Source of the DNA: an uncultured Endozoicomonas sp.
GTDB lineage: Bacteria > Pseudomonadota > Gammaproteobacteria > Pseudomonadales > Endozoicomonadaceae
Assembly (NCBI RefSeq): GCF_947495845.1
Contig: NZ_CANMAO010000004.1
Location: forward strand, 124,001 to 188,000
DNA length: 64,000 bases
Direction: 5' to 3'
Each line of letters opens with the position of its first letter. Position 1 is the first letter of the stretch. Position numbers and translations under genes: made by a program. Of the stretch, positions 9,606-18,804 are shown piece after piece. The notes beneath the pieces are model-generated. The model saw nothing but the letters and a program-made list of their open reading frames with translations. It made no database searches and was not told where the DNA came from.

Positions 9606-10240
9606 GAAATGATTGTCCCCCGGTAATTCAGAGCCTTCTGGAGGCTGGTAAGCAAACGCTGACTGACGTCATCCATATCCACCGTGCCCAGCAGTGATGC
9701 CATATCAACAACATCAAGACCGGCATAACCACAAGGGTTAATTCGGCTGAAAGGTTCCAGATCCATATCCACATTCAAGCTTAAGCCGTGATAGGAACAC
9801 ATTTTACGGAACCGCAATCCCAGGGCAGAAATCTTGGCGCCATTGACATAAACGCCGGGGGCTTCAGGATCATTCTGTGCTTCAATGCCGTAGCTGGCCA
9901 ACACCTCAATAACGGCATTTTCCAGTGCAGAAACCACGGCTCTCGGGCCAGAGTGCTTGCGTTTTACATCTAATAGAAAATAGCAAACCAGCTGCCCGGG
10001 GCCGTGATAGGTCACCTGACCACCACGATCCACCGGAATCACTGGAATATCGCCAGGCATCAACACATGCTCCGGCTTACCAGCCTGCCCTTGGGTGAAT
10101 ACCGGATCGTGTTCGACAAACCAACACTCATCCGGCGTTTGTTCATCCCGCTGGTTGGTAAATGCTTTCATGGCCAGCCAGACCGGTTCATACTCCCGCC
10201 TGCCCAGCCAACGAACCACTATTTTTTCTTCGACCTTCAC
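9602..10240 (-). CDS. lipB: Octanoyltransferase
   Basis: A 212-residue lipoyl(octanoyl) transferase that moves octanoyl groups from acyl carrier protein to lipoyl domains. The motif [14 protein letters not shown], the catalytic Lys in [10 protein letters not shown] and the catalytic Cys in NPCGY are all present. The start is GTG at 10240. It sits between ybeD and lipA in the standard gammaproteobacterial order, and its stop overlaps the lipA start. Confidence 0.95.
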   Translation of the reverse strand: MKVEEKIVVRWLGRREYEPVWLAMKAFTNQRDEQTPDECWFVEHDPVFTQGQAGKPEHVLMPGDIPVIPVDRGGQVTYHGPGQLVCYFLLDVKRKHSGPRAVVSALENAVIEVLASYGIEAQNDPEAPGVYVNGAKISALGLRFRKMCSYHGLSLNVDMDLEPFSRINPCGYAGLDVVDMASLLGTVDMDDVSQRLLTSLQKALNYRGTIIS

Positions 10241-10303
10241 TGGCGCTTTCTCTTTACAAACAGCCGGCTCTAAACCAACAGCCGGTAGCTTTTAATCCAA
10301 TGA

Positions 10304-10570
10304 TTACAACACCATTTGAATCCGACCACTGGCCTTCAGCTCTTCAAACAATGCCTGTAGCTGAGGTTCACCGGTGGCGGTAATGACGACCGTGGCAGAA
10401 AGGTACTTACCGTTCTTACTGGTTTTCATTTTGGCATCCCCCTTAAAAGAAGGATCATGGTTCGCCACCACCCGAAGAACAAAGTCCTTATAGTCCGGCG
10501 CAGCATGGCCAACGATTCGGATCGGGTAATCGCAGGGGAACTCAATTTTAGGCGCTTTAGGTTCTTTCAT
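10304..10570 (-). CDS. ybeD: YbeD/DUF493 family small protein
   Basis: A small protein of 88 residues from the ATG at 10570; an in-frame TTG 21 bases upstream is a less likely start. The family (DUF493) folds like a ferredoxin-type regulatory domain and is conserved between dacA and lipB in many gammaproteobacteria. Its role is not established. The segments FPCDYPIRIVG and KNGKYLSATVVITATG fit the family, and the C-terminus ends in MVL as in E. coli YbeD. It follows dacA after a 23-base gap and is probably co-transcribed with it. Confidence 0.88.
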   Translation of the reverse strand: MKEPKAPKIEFPCDYPIRIVGHAAPDYKDFVLRVVANHDPSFKGDAKMKTSKNGKYLSATVVITATGEPQLQALFEELKASGRIQMVL

Positions 10571-10593
10571 AACCGTTTCTACATCAAACAAAA

Positions 10594-11799
10594 TTAGGCC
10601 AGAAGACCAGTAAAGAACAGCACAATGCTGTCCCAGAGGCGCTTGAAGAAGCCACCTTTTTCCACAGACTGCTGAGCAATCAGCGGCACTTCGGTTACCA
10701 GTTCATCGTCCAGCATCACTTTTACGGAGCCAACAGCCTGCTCCTGCTCAATCGGCGCTTCTAACGTTGGATTGATGGTGAGGGTGGCTGCCAGATCTTT
10801 GCTACTGCCTCTTGGTACAGTAACAATCAGATCTTCAGCAATACCAACGCTGATTTCACTGATGTCACCTTTCCAGACTTCAACTGTCTGTAGAGGCTGA
10901 CCACCTTTTTTCACATCCACATTTTCGAAAAAGCGGAAGCCATAAGTCAGCAGTTTCTGAGCATCATCCGCACGTTGCTTCTCACTTTTGGCACCCAATA
11001 GAACAGCAATCAAACGGCGTCCATCACGAGCCGACGTCACAGCAAGGTGATAGCCCGTGGCTTCAATATGGCCTGTTTTTAAACCATCAACGGAAGGGTT
11101 GGTCCACAACAGACGGTTGCGATTGGCTTGGCGACGTAACGGTTTGCCCGTCTTTTTATCCACACCGTACTGGTAATACTTTTCAGAGTGGATGTCATAA
11201 TATTCAGGGAAGTCTTGAACAATGTGCTTACTCAACGTCGCCAGATCACGGGCGGTGGAGTAATGATCTTCTGCTGGCCAGCCAGAGGCATTCTGGAACT
11301 TACTGTTGTTCATGCCAATCTGCTGAGCAGTGCTGTTCATTAACTGAGCAAAAGCACTTTCACTACCGGCAATGTGTTCCGCCAGAGCCACGCTGGCATC
11401 GTTACCGGAAACAATAATCACACCTTTCAGCAGTTCACCCACCGGCACACGCTCACCCACTTCGATGAACATCGTTGATCCACCGAGGCTCCAGGCCTTT
11501 TCGCTGATCAATACCTTATCATCACGGCTGATATTACCAGCGTGTAACTCGGCTTCCGTCAGGTAGGTGGTCATCATTTTGGTCAGGCTGGCAGGGTGCA
11601 GCGTTTCATCCGGATTCTTTTCCGCCAGCACTTCACCACTGGTGGCATCAATCAGAATGTAACTGGTCAGGCTCAACTCCGGCGGAGATGGAATCTGCCG
11701 AAACACCTGCGCCTGGGCAGTCGTCGCCATGATGGGCATGATCGTGGCCATAGCCAACACACCAAGCCAGCGACGGGTAGAAAATAATCGTTTGCTCAT
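10594..11799 (-). CDS. dacA: D-alanyl-D-alanine carboxypeptidase (PBP5/6 type)
   Basis: A 401-residue low-molecular-weight penicillin-binding protein that trims the terminal D-Ala from peptidoglycan pentapeptides. The signal peptide (MSKRLFSTRRWLGVLAM...) ends at TAQAQ. Catalytic motifs are complete: SLTK (SxxK), SGND (SxN) and KTG. A C-terminal beta domain is followed by a hydrophobic amphipathic helix (WDSIVLFFTGLLA) that anchors it to the inner membrane. The ATG at 11799 is preferred over one 48 bases upstream because it starts directly with the signal peptide. The gene belongs to the rodA/mrdA/mltB/rlpA wall cluster. Confidence 0.95.
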   Translation of the reverse strand: MSKRLFSTRRWLGVLAMATIMPIMATTAQAQVFRQIPSPPELSLTSYILIDATSGEVLAEKNPDETLHPASLTKMMTTYLTEAELHAGNISRDDKVLISEKAWSLGGSTMFIEVGERVPVGELLKGVIIVSGNDASVALAEHIAGSESAFAQLMNSTAQQIGMNNSKFQNASGWPAEDHYSTARDLATLSKHIVQDFPEYYDIHSEKYYQYGVDKKTGKPLRRQANRNRLLWTNPSVDGLKTGHIEATGYHLAVTSARDGRRLIAVLLGAKSEKQRADDAQKLLTYGFRFFENVDVKKGGQPLQTVEVWKGDISEISVGIAEDLIVTVPRGSSKDLAATLTINPTLEAPIEQEQAVGSVKVMLDDELVTEVPLIAQQSVEKGGFFKRLWDSIVLFFTGLLA

Positions 11800-11930
11800 G
11801 CAGATCTTTGCTCTGAGAATATGAATGTTCAACATTATAATGTTCAAATCTTTTGAGGTTAACTGTGACTTACAACAATCACTGTTTTTCGACCTCTACT
11901 CTTAATCAAATTATCTTATCAAATTATCAA

Positions 11931-12014
11931 AAATCATTGGTCAGAAATCATTGCTCAGAAATCATTGCTCAGAAATCATTGCTCAGAAATCATTGCTCAG
12001 AAATTATTGATCAA
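11931..12014. repeat. 14-bp tandem repeat array upstream of dacA
   Basis: Six consecutive 14-base units with consensus AAATCATTGCTCAG. The four middle copies are identical, the first has GG and the last is degenerate. The array sits in the gap upstream of dacA. No reading frame or hairpin explains it. Identical units imply recent slippage and likely length polymorphism between strains. Confidence 0.9.
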
Positions 12015-12156
12015 AAGTCATTCAGAGAGATAGTAACATAGCTGCCCTGTAATACCGGTCAGTAATTTGTAAGTTTAAAAACCATCAAAAACCATGATAA
12101 CTATCTGTTTTTATTGATAATTAACCACATCTACAATATTCCACCCCATCTTTTCA

Positions 12157-12319
12157 TAAGTACCCGGCCATTTGGAATCGAATATTTCTGGCTTGTTGAT
12201 CAAGTTCTCTGCAAGGCGCAACGCCGGGAGCATAGCGAGCTATGTGACCAGAGTTGCAACGCAGTCAGAGAGCCTGATCAATGAGTCAGAAAATATGATT
12301 TCATATGGTTGGGTACTTA
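12157..12319. mobile_element. MITE-A copy 2 (163 bp)
   Basis: The same element family as at 8294, with ends TAAGTACCC and GGGTACTTA and the shared segments TTTGGAATCGAATATTTCTGG and GTCAGAAAATATGATTTC. Its right end directly abuts the broken GNAT remnant, which lacks everything that should lie beyond this point. Confidence 0.8.
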
Positions 12320-12512
12320 GTAACGCTGATGGTCTGAAGTATAAAGATAACAGCTTTTTTGACCGGGCAAAGTCCACAGCCTCTTCAATCAACAACTTTC
12401 CAGAACAACTTTCCACAACAATAGCCACGGATAACGCTTGCCACTGCTCTTGATGCCAACGAGCGACAGTCTCAATACCCTGGGGGCAATCTTTCAAATT
12501 AATCACTTTCAT
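12320..12512 (-). pseudogene. GNAT N-acetyltransferase remnant, deleted and truncated by MITE-A
   Basis: The frame opens with MKVINLKDCPQGIETVARWH, typical of the N-terminus of a GNAT acetyltransferase family. It jumps quickly to GKLLIEEAVDFARSKKLLSLY, which resembles the acetyl-CoA-binding motif A and following helix normally found near residue 100. The middle of the protein therefore appears deleted. The sequence then runs into MITE-A copy 2, which supplies the last residues. No functional acetyltransferase can be made. The family call rests on these two segments only. Confidence 0.55.
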
Positions 12513-12772
12513 AATGATTCATAACAAAGAAATCTATGGTCGGAAACGGCTGAAAATACAGAGGGCTCAGACACCCTGTCGATTTGACATTTCTCTGTAC
12601 CCTGCCCCGCAATGTCTTGAAGATTTATCCATTAAACTTGGCAGTGCGTCCAATCCAATTCTATCTTTAACGTACAATATACGACGATGACACTGAAAAA
12701 ATAATCAGTACGTTGGTAAATTGGGGAGTTTGTGAATCGGGGGAGCTTGTACGACCATTCCGGAGTAACACC

Positions 12773-13180
12773 ATGCTGAACGAAGACCTCTATGAATGCC
12801 TGGTTGAACTGGGCATCAATGAGCATAAGGCACGAAAGGCGGCGAAGGAAAATGCTGAGCTGCTGGAAATGAGTGCGGACATTGTCACGGTAAGACAAAC
12901 CCTATTTGAGCTTACCCGGCAAAGCTGCGGTATGAATGAGCGGCTGATCAACGTAGAAGCACTGATCAAAGCACTGGTGCAAAGAATTAATGCCATGGAG
13001 CAATGGCAAACCCAGACCAGTCAGCACCTTTCTGGCTTGGATCAAACCTTGGGTGGTGTTGAGGGCAAACTATCCACGGCTATGGGTAAGCTGTCCTCCG
13101 TAGAAGAACGACTTACCCATGTAGAGATTGAACTGACCGACATTAAAAGCATGCTGACATTATTGGTTGAAAAACAATGA
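12773..13180 (+). CDS. Coiled-coil protein of unknown function
   Basis: A 135-residue, largely helical protein. The start is set at the ATG at 12773 because GGAG lies 7 bases before it; an upstream in-frame start has no such site. The N-terminus (MLNEDLYECLVELGINEHKA) could be a small helical domain. From about residue 45 on it shows heptad-like patterns (MNERLINVEALIKALVQRI; VEERLTHVEIELTDIKSML), indicating a coiled coil. Similar small proteins occur beside toxin or mobile genes, but no partner is evident here. It converges on rlpA and ends in a terminator whose left arm is inside the coding sequence. Confidence 0.6.
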   Translation: MLNEDLYECLVELGINEHKARKAAKENAELLEMSADIVTVRQTLFELTRQSCGMNERLINVEALIKALVQRINAMEQWQTQTSQHLSGLDQTLGGVEGKLSTAMGKLSSVEERLTHVEIELTDIKSMLTLLVEKQ

Positions 13181-13196
13181 CAGCATGCTTTTTTAA
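13145..13196. terminator. Bidirectional terminator between the coiled-coil gene and rlpA
   Basis: A perfect 12-bp inverted repeat, AAAAGCATGCTG (13145-13156) with CAGCATGCTTTT (13181-13192), followed by T residues on the plus strand and preceded by A residues. It can therefore end transcription from both convergent genes. The left arm lies inside the last codons of the plus-strand gene. The 24-base loop is long. Confidence 0.7.
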
Positions 13197-14114
13197 TCAG
13201 GGTGCCTGAACCATGGATTCGACGCTTTCTTCCTCACTTTCTTCCAGTGCTTCTTCTATGGTTGGCTTTTCGGTAAGCGGTAAGTCATAAGCAGCTTTTT
13301 CATATACTGCTTTTTCATATGGAGCTTGTTCAAAAACAGGCTTTTCGTAGACAAGATAGGGCGCCTCAAACTCTGCCACATTGATACTTTCCAGCATTGA
13401 TTCCAAGTGCTCAGGGCTTTCTACCGGGCCAATCCTGACCCGATACAACGGCTCAACTTCTTCGCCCTTAACCACTTTTGCCTTCAGTCCTACTTTATTG
13501 AAAATGTTTCGACGCAACACTTGCGCACTGTGATGGTTTTTCAGCGCCGCCAGCTGCAGATAAAGCAGTTGACCATTTTCAGGATGCACCGGAGATTTAG
13601 CAAACGTCTCTGGATCAATGCCTTCAATGGCGACATCTGCAAGGCCTGAGTTTGAAAAACCCAGCTTTTTCGCAGCAACATAGGACAAATCAATCAATCG
13701 GTTACCGTGAAATGGACCACGGTCATTAACCCTGACCACCACGGACTTGCCATTCTCCACATTGGTCACTTTGACATAGGACGGCAATGGCAACGTTTTA
13801 TGAGCGGCTGTCATTTTGAACATGTCATAAATTTCACCGTTCGCTGTCTGCTTACCGTGAAATTTAGTGCCATACCAGGAAGCCTCACCACTTTCAGAAT
13901 AACCATTTGCCGATCCCATCGGGGTATAGGTAACTCCAGCCAGCGTATAAGGGGTATTCTTCAAAGGCACCTGAATGGGTGTTGGAACAGCATCCGGAAT
14001 CGTACTGACATCTACGGTTTCTGAAGGTGGTCCATCCTGTACTTGCGTAGAGCTACAGCCTGCCAGTGTCAGCAATATCACAAACAGAGACGGGATTTTC
14101 AATGTAGATCGCAA
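13197..14114 (-). CDS. rlpA: Septal ring lytic transglycosylase RlpA, lipoprotein
   Basis: A lipoprotein of about 305 residues. The start is taken as TTG at 14114: GAAGG lies 7 bases upstream and the product opens directly with a signal peptide ending in the lipobox LTLAGC. The double-psi beta-barrel domain (GEASWYGTKFHGKQTANGE ... VVRVNDRGPF) cleaves denuded glycan strands at the septum. A SPOR domain (GQLLYLQLAALKN...) follows. The protein continues with an unusual tail of about 45 residues built from repeated EK-A/V-YEK units and many Glu, not seen in standard RlpA. It lies between mltB and dacA. Confidence 0.9.
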   Translation of the reverse strand: MRSTLKIPSLFVILLTLAGCSSTQVQDGPPSETVDVSTIPDAVPTPIQVPLKNTPYTLAGVTYTPMGSANGYSESGEASWYGTKFHGKQTANGEIYDMFKMTAAHKTLPLPSYVKVTNVENGKSVVVRVNDRGPFHGNRLIDLSYVAAKKLGFSNSGLADVAIEGIDPETFAKSPVHPENGQLLYLQLAALKNHHSAQVLRRNIFNKVGLKAKVVKGEEVEPLYRVRIGPVESPEHLESMLESINVAEFEAPYLVYEKPVFEQAPYEKAVYEKAAYDLPLTEKPTIEEALEESEEESVESMVQAP

Positions 14115-14215
14115 GGAAAAACCTTCATTTTCATGAGTAAAAGCGCTTTGCAAATTGCCTCCAAGCGACTTTGAGAGCGTGGGAATGCATTCAATCCACA
14201 GGCTCGATATTCATT

Positions 14216-15271
14216 TTACAATTTGCCTTCAGGGGCTTTGCTCTTCAGAGCAACAGAACTGTTATAGCCTGCCCGCACTTCCTTCGCCAGCTGATAGACC
14301 GCCAGTGCATACATCTGACTGCGGTTGTAACGGGTGATCACATAAAAGTTGTGCATGCCCAACCAGTATTCAGCACCCGCACTGCCTTCGTGTTTCATAG
14401 GCAGAACCTTTAAGGCGTCGGAGCCAGTACTGGTAATCTGCCAGCCGGAATCCTGAACCTCGGCCAGTGTTTGATCCGGCTTTAATCCGTCGGATAACAC
14501 ATCATCAACCCCTACACCTGAAACGCGGGTTTGAACTGCAACGCCCTTACCATATTTCCAGCCATGCTTTTTCAGATAGTTCGCGACACTGCCAATAGCG
14601 TCCTCTTCACTAAACCAAATGTTCGCCTGTTCATCACCGGTATAATCCACCGCATAAGCACGATAGCTGGATGGCATAAACTGTGGGATACCCATTGCAC
14701 CGGCATAAGACCCGGTCAACTCTTCCACATCCAGCTTCTGGTCGCGAGCAAGGATCAGGAAATTCTCCAGTTCTTTACGGAAAAAGGTTTGTCTGGGCGG
14801 ATAATCAAAGCCCAGCGTCGTCAATGTATCCAGCACTCTGAAGCCGCCGGTCTGGCGTCCATAGTAGGTCTCGACACCAATAATCGCCACAATGATATGG
14901 GCTGGTACACCCCATTTTTTCTCAGCAGCAGCTAGCGACTCGGAATTCTCTTCCCAGAATCGGACACCTTTGGTGATGCGTTCGGGCGTCAGGAAAATCT
15001 TCCGATAATCCTTCCATTCCATTGTCCCTTCAGCCGGACGGCTGATCAGTTCAATCGCACGCTGTGATCGTTCTGCTTTACCAATGACCGCTTCCAACTT
15101 GGATCGGTCGAAATGGTGCTCGGTCACCATATCATCAATAAACTTATTAACATCCTGCCTGCCAAGATAGCTTCCTCCAGAAGAAGCCAACGCCACAGAT
15201 GAAAAAACAGCGGTCGTTACCAGCAGACCATCACGAACTATACGACGGAATATCCCTGGAATAGTTTTCAT
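14216..15271 (-). CDS. mltB: Membrane-bound lytic murein transglycosylase B
   Basis: A 351-residue lytic transglycosylase. The ATG at 15271 begins the signal peptide MKTIPGIFRRIVRDG..., ending at VALA-SS; no lipobox Cys is seen, so it is probably soluble periplasmic (SltB-like) despite the family name. The catalytic Glu is in AIIGVETYYGR, and the family signature GSYAGAMGIPQFMPSSYR is intact. It cleaves the MurNAc-GlcNAc bond with 1,6-anhydro formation. A terminator between rodA and mltB suggests it has its own promoter, although the gene order is the usual one. Confidence 0.93.
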   Translation of the reverse strand: MKTIPGIFRRIVRDGLLVTTAVFSSVALASSGGSYLGRQDVNKFIDDMVTEHHFDRSKLEAVIGKAERSQRAIELISRPAEGTMEWKDYRKIFLTPERITKGVRFWEENSESLAAAEKKWGVPAHIIVAIIGVETYYGRQTGGFRVLDTLTTLGFDYPPRQTFFRKELENFLILARDQKLDVEELTGSYAGAMGIPQFMPSSYRAYAVDYTGDEQANIWFSEEDAIGSVANYLKKHGWKYGKGVAVQTRVSGVGVDDVLSDGLKPDQTLAEVQDSGWQITSTGSDALKVLPMKHEGSAGAEYWLGMHNFYVITRYNRSQMYALAVYQLAKEVRAGYNSSVALKSKAPEGKL

Positions 15272-15393
15272 GCTTCCGTACCTTTTATGCAAAAACAAGA
15301 TCAGGGCTCCCCAACACTGCAACGTGTTGAAATAACAACATCAGGAAACCCTACATTAATCGACAGTTAAGTTAATTTCTATCGTCATTGAGT

Positions 15394-15419
15394 AAAAATC
15401 CCGCACAATGTGCGGGATT
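15394..15419 (-). terminator. Rho-independent terminator after rodA
   Basis: A GC-rich inverted repeat ATCCCGCACA/TGTGCGGGAT (15398-15407 with 15409-15418). It is followed on the minus strand by TTTTT. It lies about 58 bases past the rodA stop, separating mrdA-rodA from mltB. Confidence 0.8.
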
Positions 15420-15476
15420 CCATAAAAGACAGTTAACGGATATTAAAGATAAAGAAAGTTATTTTAAATCAAATAT

Positions 15477-16622
15477 CTACCGTTCGCCTGCCATGAAGGA
15501 CTTATGGGTATGGATAGACATTAAAAAACCAAAACCAGCCAGCAGTGTTAACAGAGAAGTTCCTCCGCGACTCACCATGGGTAAAGGCACACCCACCACT
15601 GGCATTATGCCACTGACCATACCGATATTGACAAAGATATAAACAAAGAAAGTCAGGGTAATACTCCCTGCCAGAAGTCGTCCAAACAGTGTCTGAGCAT
15701 TGAAGGTAATAAACAACCCTCGCCCGATAATCAGTGCGTAGAGTGCAAACAATACCAGACAGCCCATTAAGCCAAACTCTTCCGCAAGAACGGCAATAAT
15801 AAAGTCCGTATGACTTTCCGGAAGAAAATCCAGATGCGACTGAGTCCCCTGCAACCAGCCTTTGCCGTACAAACCACCAGAGCCAATAGCAATGGTGGAC
15901 TGAATGATATTCCAGCCGGATCCCCAGGGATCACTTTCCGGATTCAAAAACGTCAACACCCGCCGTTTTTGGTAGTCGTACATGAAAAAGTGCCAGAGCA
16001 CGTAAATTGAAGGTACCGCCAGGCAAACGGCTGAAGCAATAATCCGTTTACGTAGCCCGGCCAGAAAGATAACGAAGGCACCGGAGGCACCAATCAGAAT
16101 TGAAGTTCCCAAATCCGGTTGTTTGGCAATCAGCACCACGGGAACGGCTATCAACACCAGGGCAATAACAATATCTTTAAAAGAAGGCGGCAGTCGTCGC
16201 TTGGCAAAAAAAGCAGCCATGGTGATCGGCATGATCAACTTGATGACTTCAGAAGGCTGAAATCGAAAACCGGGCAGCTGTATCCACCGCTGAGCGCCTT
16301 TAGAGCTGACACCCATAAACAGGACAGCGACCAACAGAAGAACGCCAGCCAGATAAAACCATTTAGCCCACTGCATAAAAAAGCGTGGCGGTATCTGAGC
16401 TATGATCAACATACCCGTGAAGCTGACGCCAAGATACATCGCCTGACGGGTCACGACATCCAGATCCCGCCCCGTAGCGCTGTAAAGAAGAAACAGTCCC
16501 GCACCGCAAAGCAGTAACAAAAAAAACAGCAGCACAAAATCCACATGCCAGCGCATGGAAAGCGCCGGACCACGACCAAAACCGTGCAGGTCAATCTGAC
16601 GGACAAAATCCTGGTTAGCCAT
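15477..16622 (-). CDS. rodA: Rod-shape SEDS glycosyltransferase RodA
   Basis: A 381-residue integral membrane protein of the SEDS family that polymerises glycan strands during cell elongation with its partner PBP2. About ten membrane segments can be followed from residue 27. Signature segments include GFRFQPSEVIKL, KQPDLGTSILIGASG, FLPESHTDFIIAVLAEE and PLPMVSRGGTSLL. The start overlaps the mrdA stop by one base (TAATG), giving tight coupling of the polymerase with its transpeptidase. Confidence 0.96.
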   Translation of the reverse strand: MANQDFVRQIDLHGFGRGPALSMRWHVDFVLLFFLLLLCGAGLFLLYSATGRDLDVVTRQAMYLGVSFTGMLIIAQIPPRFFMQWAKWFYLAGVLLLVAVLFMGVSSKGAQRWIQLPGFRFQPSEVIKLIMPITMAAFFAKRRLPPSFKDIVIALVLIAVPVVLIAKQPDLGTSILIGASGAFVIFLAGLRKRIIASAVCLAVPSIYVLWHFFMYDYQKRRVLTFLNPESDPWGSGWNIIQSTIAIGSGGLYGKGWLQGTQSHLDFLPESHTDFIIAVLAEEFGLMGCLVLFALYALIIGRGLFITFNAQTLFGRLLAGSITLTFFVYIFVNIGMVSGIMPVVGVPLPMVSRGGTSLLTLLAGFGFLMSIHTHKSFMAGER

Positions 16623-18481
16623 TACTTATCCTTCTGATTCTTTGCTGCTGCCAATCGTGGCAGCAGATAAGCATCCATCACCTTTCTGGCAACATTGGAC
16701 GCACCATTGCTGTTCTCCAGAATCACAGAAACAGCAATCTGAGGATCATCTGCAGGGGCAAAGCCAATAAACAAACTGTGGTCACGCTCGAACTCTTTCA
16801 ACTTTTCAGCGTCATACTCTTCGCCCTGAGCAATACTAACCACCTGAGCGGTACCGGTTTTTCCGGCCATCCGGTACTTCAAGCCACGGCCTATTCGCCA
16901 ATTCGCGGTACCTCGTGGAGAATGTATCACCTCTTCCATAGCACCGATAATCAGCTCCCAGTTGAAAGCATCTGCTTCATCGGTCAGGCCGGTGGAAATA
17001 TCATCTCCCCAGAACTCACCCTGAACTTCCGGAATGTTCTCCCGCACCAGTCGTGGTTGAACATAATGCCCTCGGTTAGCGATCAGGGAAGTGGATTCCG
17101 CCAGCTGCAAAGGGGTTGCCAGCATATAACCCTGCCCGATAATGGCAATTACTGTTTCACCAGGATACCAGGGCTGTTCATAAGCTCCCCGCTTCCACTC
17201 TCTCGACGGCAACAATCCAGGACGTTCTTCTCGAATATCAATACCGGTGCGATGACCAAAGCCAAACTGACTGGCAAAATCGTGTAAGTTATCAATGCCC
17301 AGCTTACCGGCCTGGTTATAAAAATAGGTATCGTTAGAAACAGTAATCGCCTGCTTTAAATCCACCCACCCATGGCCCGAGCGCTTCCAGTTCCGGAATC
17401 GGTGCTCACTGCCAGGTAACTGAAACCAGCCCTTATCAAACACACGGTCTTCCGGTTTCACAACACCATTAGCCAATAACGCCAACCCCATTACCGGCTT
17501 CACAGTAGAGGCCGGTGGATATTCACCAAGGGATGCCCGGTTATACAAAGGTCGTTCAATATTCGTATTCAGGCCATTAAACGTCTTCGTATCAATACCG
17601 GTAACAAACAGGTTGGGATCAAACGACGGCGTACTGGCCATCGTTAATACACCACCGGTTTTCGGATCCATCGCGACAACCGCACCCCGGCGACCATTGA
17701 TGGCCTCAATAGCAATTTTCTGCAGTTTACTGTCAAGATAGAGATTGATATCACGCCCCGGCACTGGCGGCTCTTTCTTCAGAACCCTGAGCACACGACC
17801 ACGGGCGTTAGTTTCGACTTCCTGAAACCCCGGCTTGCCCAGCAAAATGGACTCATAAGAACGCTCCACACCGATCTTACCGGTGGTGTGAGTCCCTGAA
17901 TAAAGTGCTGGATCCAGCGTTTGTAAATCACGATCATTAATTCGCCCTACATAACCAATACTGTGGGCGAAAGCTTCTTTTTCTGGGTAATAGCGAACCA
18001 GCTCGGCATTGATATCAACGCCGGGGAGACGGAATTGGTTGACGGTAATTCGGGCAATTTCTTCCGAGGTCAGATCAAACTTCAGCGGTACAGCTTCAAA
18101 TGGACGGCGGCGGCGAATTCGCTGATCAAAGCGCTTCAACTCGCCTTCCGTAAGGTTGACCAGCTTAGCGATATCCGCCAACAACACATCCAGATCTTTG
18201 GCTTGTTCACGAACAATGGACAAAATATGGCTAGGCTTATTCATCGCCAGCAACACACCATTTTTGTCGTATATTAATCCGCGAGTAGGAGGGATAGGCT
18301 GAACCAGTACCCGGTTCTCATCAGACTGAGTAGAAAGCTCAACATGGCGAACCACCTGAAGATAGAAAAGCCGAGAGATTAACCCCAGACAGAGGAGAGT
18401 CATAAAGCCAACGACGACCCAAAGCCGGATATTTACCAGTTTTTTTTCTGCCCCATGGTCCTTTAAGGTGTCCTGCGGCAT
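16622..18481 (-). CDS. mrdA: Penicillin-binding protein 2 (elongasome transpeptidase)
   Basis: A 619-residue class B penicillin-binding protein that crosslinks peptidoglycan for lateral wall growth. One N-terminal TM anchor lies at about residues 20-42. The dimerisation domain follows (VQPIPPTRGLIYDKNG). The transpeptidase has catalytic Ser325 in PASTVKP, SND (SxN) and KTGTAQV. Length and motif order match PBP2. It is the first gene of the mrdA-rodA unit. Upstream lies an extended MITE-A copy between it and rlmH, which may carry or displace the promoter. Confidence 0.96.
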   Translation of the reverse strand: MPQDTLKDHGAEKKLVNIRLWVVVGFMTLLCLGLISRLFYLQVVRHVELSTQSDENRVLVQPIPPTRGLIYDKNGVLLAMNKPSHILSIVREQAKDLDVLLADIAKLVNLTEGELKRFDQRIRRRRPFEAVPLKFDLTSEEIARITVNQFRLPGVDINAELVRYYPEKEAFAHSIGYVGRINDRDLQTLDPALYSGTHTTGKIGVERSYESILLGKPGFQEVETNARGRVLRVLKKEPPVPGRDINLYLDSKLQKIAIEAINGRRGAVVAMDPKTGGVLTMASTPSFDPNLFVTGIDTKTFNGLNTNIERPLYNRASLGEYPPASTVKPVMGLALLANGVVKPEDRVFDKGWFQLPGSEHRFRNWKRSGHGWVDLKQAITVSNDTYFYNQAGKLGIDNLHDFASQFGFGHRTGIDIREERPGLLPSREWKRGAYEQPWYPGETVIAIIGQGYMLATPLQLAESTSLIANRGHYVQPRLVRENIPEVQGEFWGDDISTGLTDEADAFNWELIIGAMEEVIHSPRGTANWRIGRGLKYRMAGKTGTAQVVSIAQGEEYDAEKLKEFERDHSLFIGFAPADDPQIAVSVILENSNGASNVARKVMDAYLLPRLAAAKNQKDK

Positions 18482-18558
18482 GTTATATCTCGATCATCGG
18501 TCGCTTGGCCAAAAACAAAAAATCAATCAGAAACGATTTTACTTAAACCGATTTTACT

Positions 18559-18804
18559 TAAGTAGTTGTGCAAATGAAATCGGATTTTCCTGGCTGAGTG
18601 GATAGTTGCTATACAATACCCACAGGGCATAAAGGCGTAGCGCAGGGAGCATAGCCTTAGCTATGTGACCGAAGCTACAACGCAGCACGACTGCATGGAT
18701 GCAGAAGGTAGCACCCAAGGGCATAAAAGCAACGCAGGAGCAAGCTGCCGAGAGTGACTGTCTACTTAGTCAGAAAATATGGTTCTCATTTGGTCAACTA
18801 CTTA
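18559..18804. mobile_element. MITE-A copy 3, enlarged (246 bp)
   Basis: Ends TAAGTAGTTG and CAACTACTTA match the other MITE-A copies, but about 80 extra bases sit inside. The extra sequence includes two versions of a CCAAGGGCATAAA-type module and a segment GCACGACTGCATGGATGCAG (18685 on) that recurs inverted in the repeat array near 41485. The right end overlaps the last codons of rlmH and supplies its TAG stop. Confidence 0.8.

Noticed and set aside
12632-12996. Minus-strand frames opposite the coiled-coil gene
   Set aside because: The plus-strand gene has a good ribosome-binding site, coiled-coil periodicity and a terminator; the opposite frames have none.
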